DNA from: Amyelois transitella | Taxonomy: Eukaryota > Arthropoda > Insecta > Lepidoptera > Pyralidae | Assembly (NCBI RefSeq): GCF_032362555.1 | Contig: NC_083522.1 | Location: 1,280,001-1,344,000 of the forward strand | DNA length: 64,000 nucleotides | Direction of reading: 5' to 3' | Shown: piece by piece, positions 63,804 to 64,000 of the stretch | Position numbering within the stretch: the first letter of the stretch is position 1 | Layout of the letters: each line of letters opens with the position of its first letter | The notes under the pieces: generated by a model | What the model was told of the DNA's origin: nothing | Seen by the model: the letters and a program-made list of their open reading frames with translations, nothing else | Databases searched by the model: none | Position numbers and translations under genes: made by a program

Positions 63804-64000
63804 AAAAGGCGACTAAGGAATATGTGAATAAACTTGGGATTCTCCTTTTAGGCATTCGGCTAGCAACCTGTCACTATTTGAATCTTAATTCCATCTGCAA
63901 TCCATACAGCTGAATGTGGCCAATCAGTCTTCGTGAGACTATTGGCTCTGTCTTCAGAGCTAACAGTCTTGAAAATACTGATAGGCCATCTTCAGCTGTT
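63804..64000. repeat. SINE-T fold-back, cut by window end
   Basis: A plus copy (63804-63955, GGCGACTAAGGAATATGTG to TTGGCTCTGTCTTC) turns into a minus copy (AGAGCTAACAGTCTTGAAAA) without TATG between them. Confidence 0.8.

Overview
The window looks like the nuclear genome of a ditrysian lepidopteran (moth or butterfly). This is inferred from the AT-rich intergenic DNA, short introns packed with transposable elements, tRNA-derived SINEs, Helitron-like ends of the type common in Lepidoptera, an RTE-type LINE with a (TATG)n tail, and insect-like orthologues of conserved genes. I cannot name the species.

Layout. Bases 1-26.9 kb hold no gene I can support. They are a mosaic of short retroelements plus one hAT-type DNA transposon remnant (3958-5408) with a perfect 8-bp target duplication. 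The right part holds five host genes. (1) Seh1, a nucleoporin and GATOR2 WD40 protein, lies on + at 26892-34044 in 8 exons, 377 aa. (2) An AMPK-related (HUNK-like) protein kinase lies on - at 47973-35762 in 9 inferred exons, 557 aa, convergent with Seh1. (3) NEDD1/Grip71, the gamma-tubulin recruitment WD40 protein, lies on - at 55591-50968 in 2 exons, 531 aa. (4) A THAP-domain protein lies on + at 61698-63101 in 3 exons, about 199 aa. (5) OST4, the 34-aa oligosaccharyltransferase subunit, lies on + at 63579-63683. Every multi-exon model closes in frame with GT-AG junctions. Between NEDD1 and the THAP gene sits a complete pogo/Tigger-like transposon (56986-61052) with matching inverted ends, flanking TA and an intact 788-aa transposase.

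Repeat families, named here for convenience. SINE-T: about 260 bp, starts near GCCGTGTGGTTCCCGGC, ends in (TATG)n; more than fifty copies or fragments counted by eye. RTE: 3' ends of a LINE whose last ~45 bp resemble the SINE-T tail. SINE-B: tRNA-headed SINE with A and B boxes and a tail ending in TATTTATTTATT. Family C: repeat with a GAACCTGTG box. Family D: possible LINE 3' end. H1 and H2: Helitron-like non-autonomous elements.

The most unusual structure is a cluster of three tandem arrays, each starting inside a coding exon and running downstream out of it. They are seven 150-bp copies of the Seh1 exon 7 end with its splice donor, about 18.5 copies of a 57-bp unit carrying the Seh1 C-terminal codons and stop codon, and nine ~142-bp copies of the kinase exon 7 end with its splice donor. 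Two convergent neighbours therefore share the same architecture of tandemly repeated exon edges.
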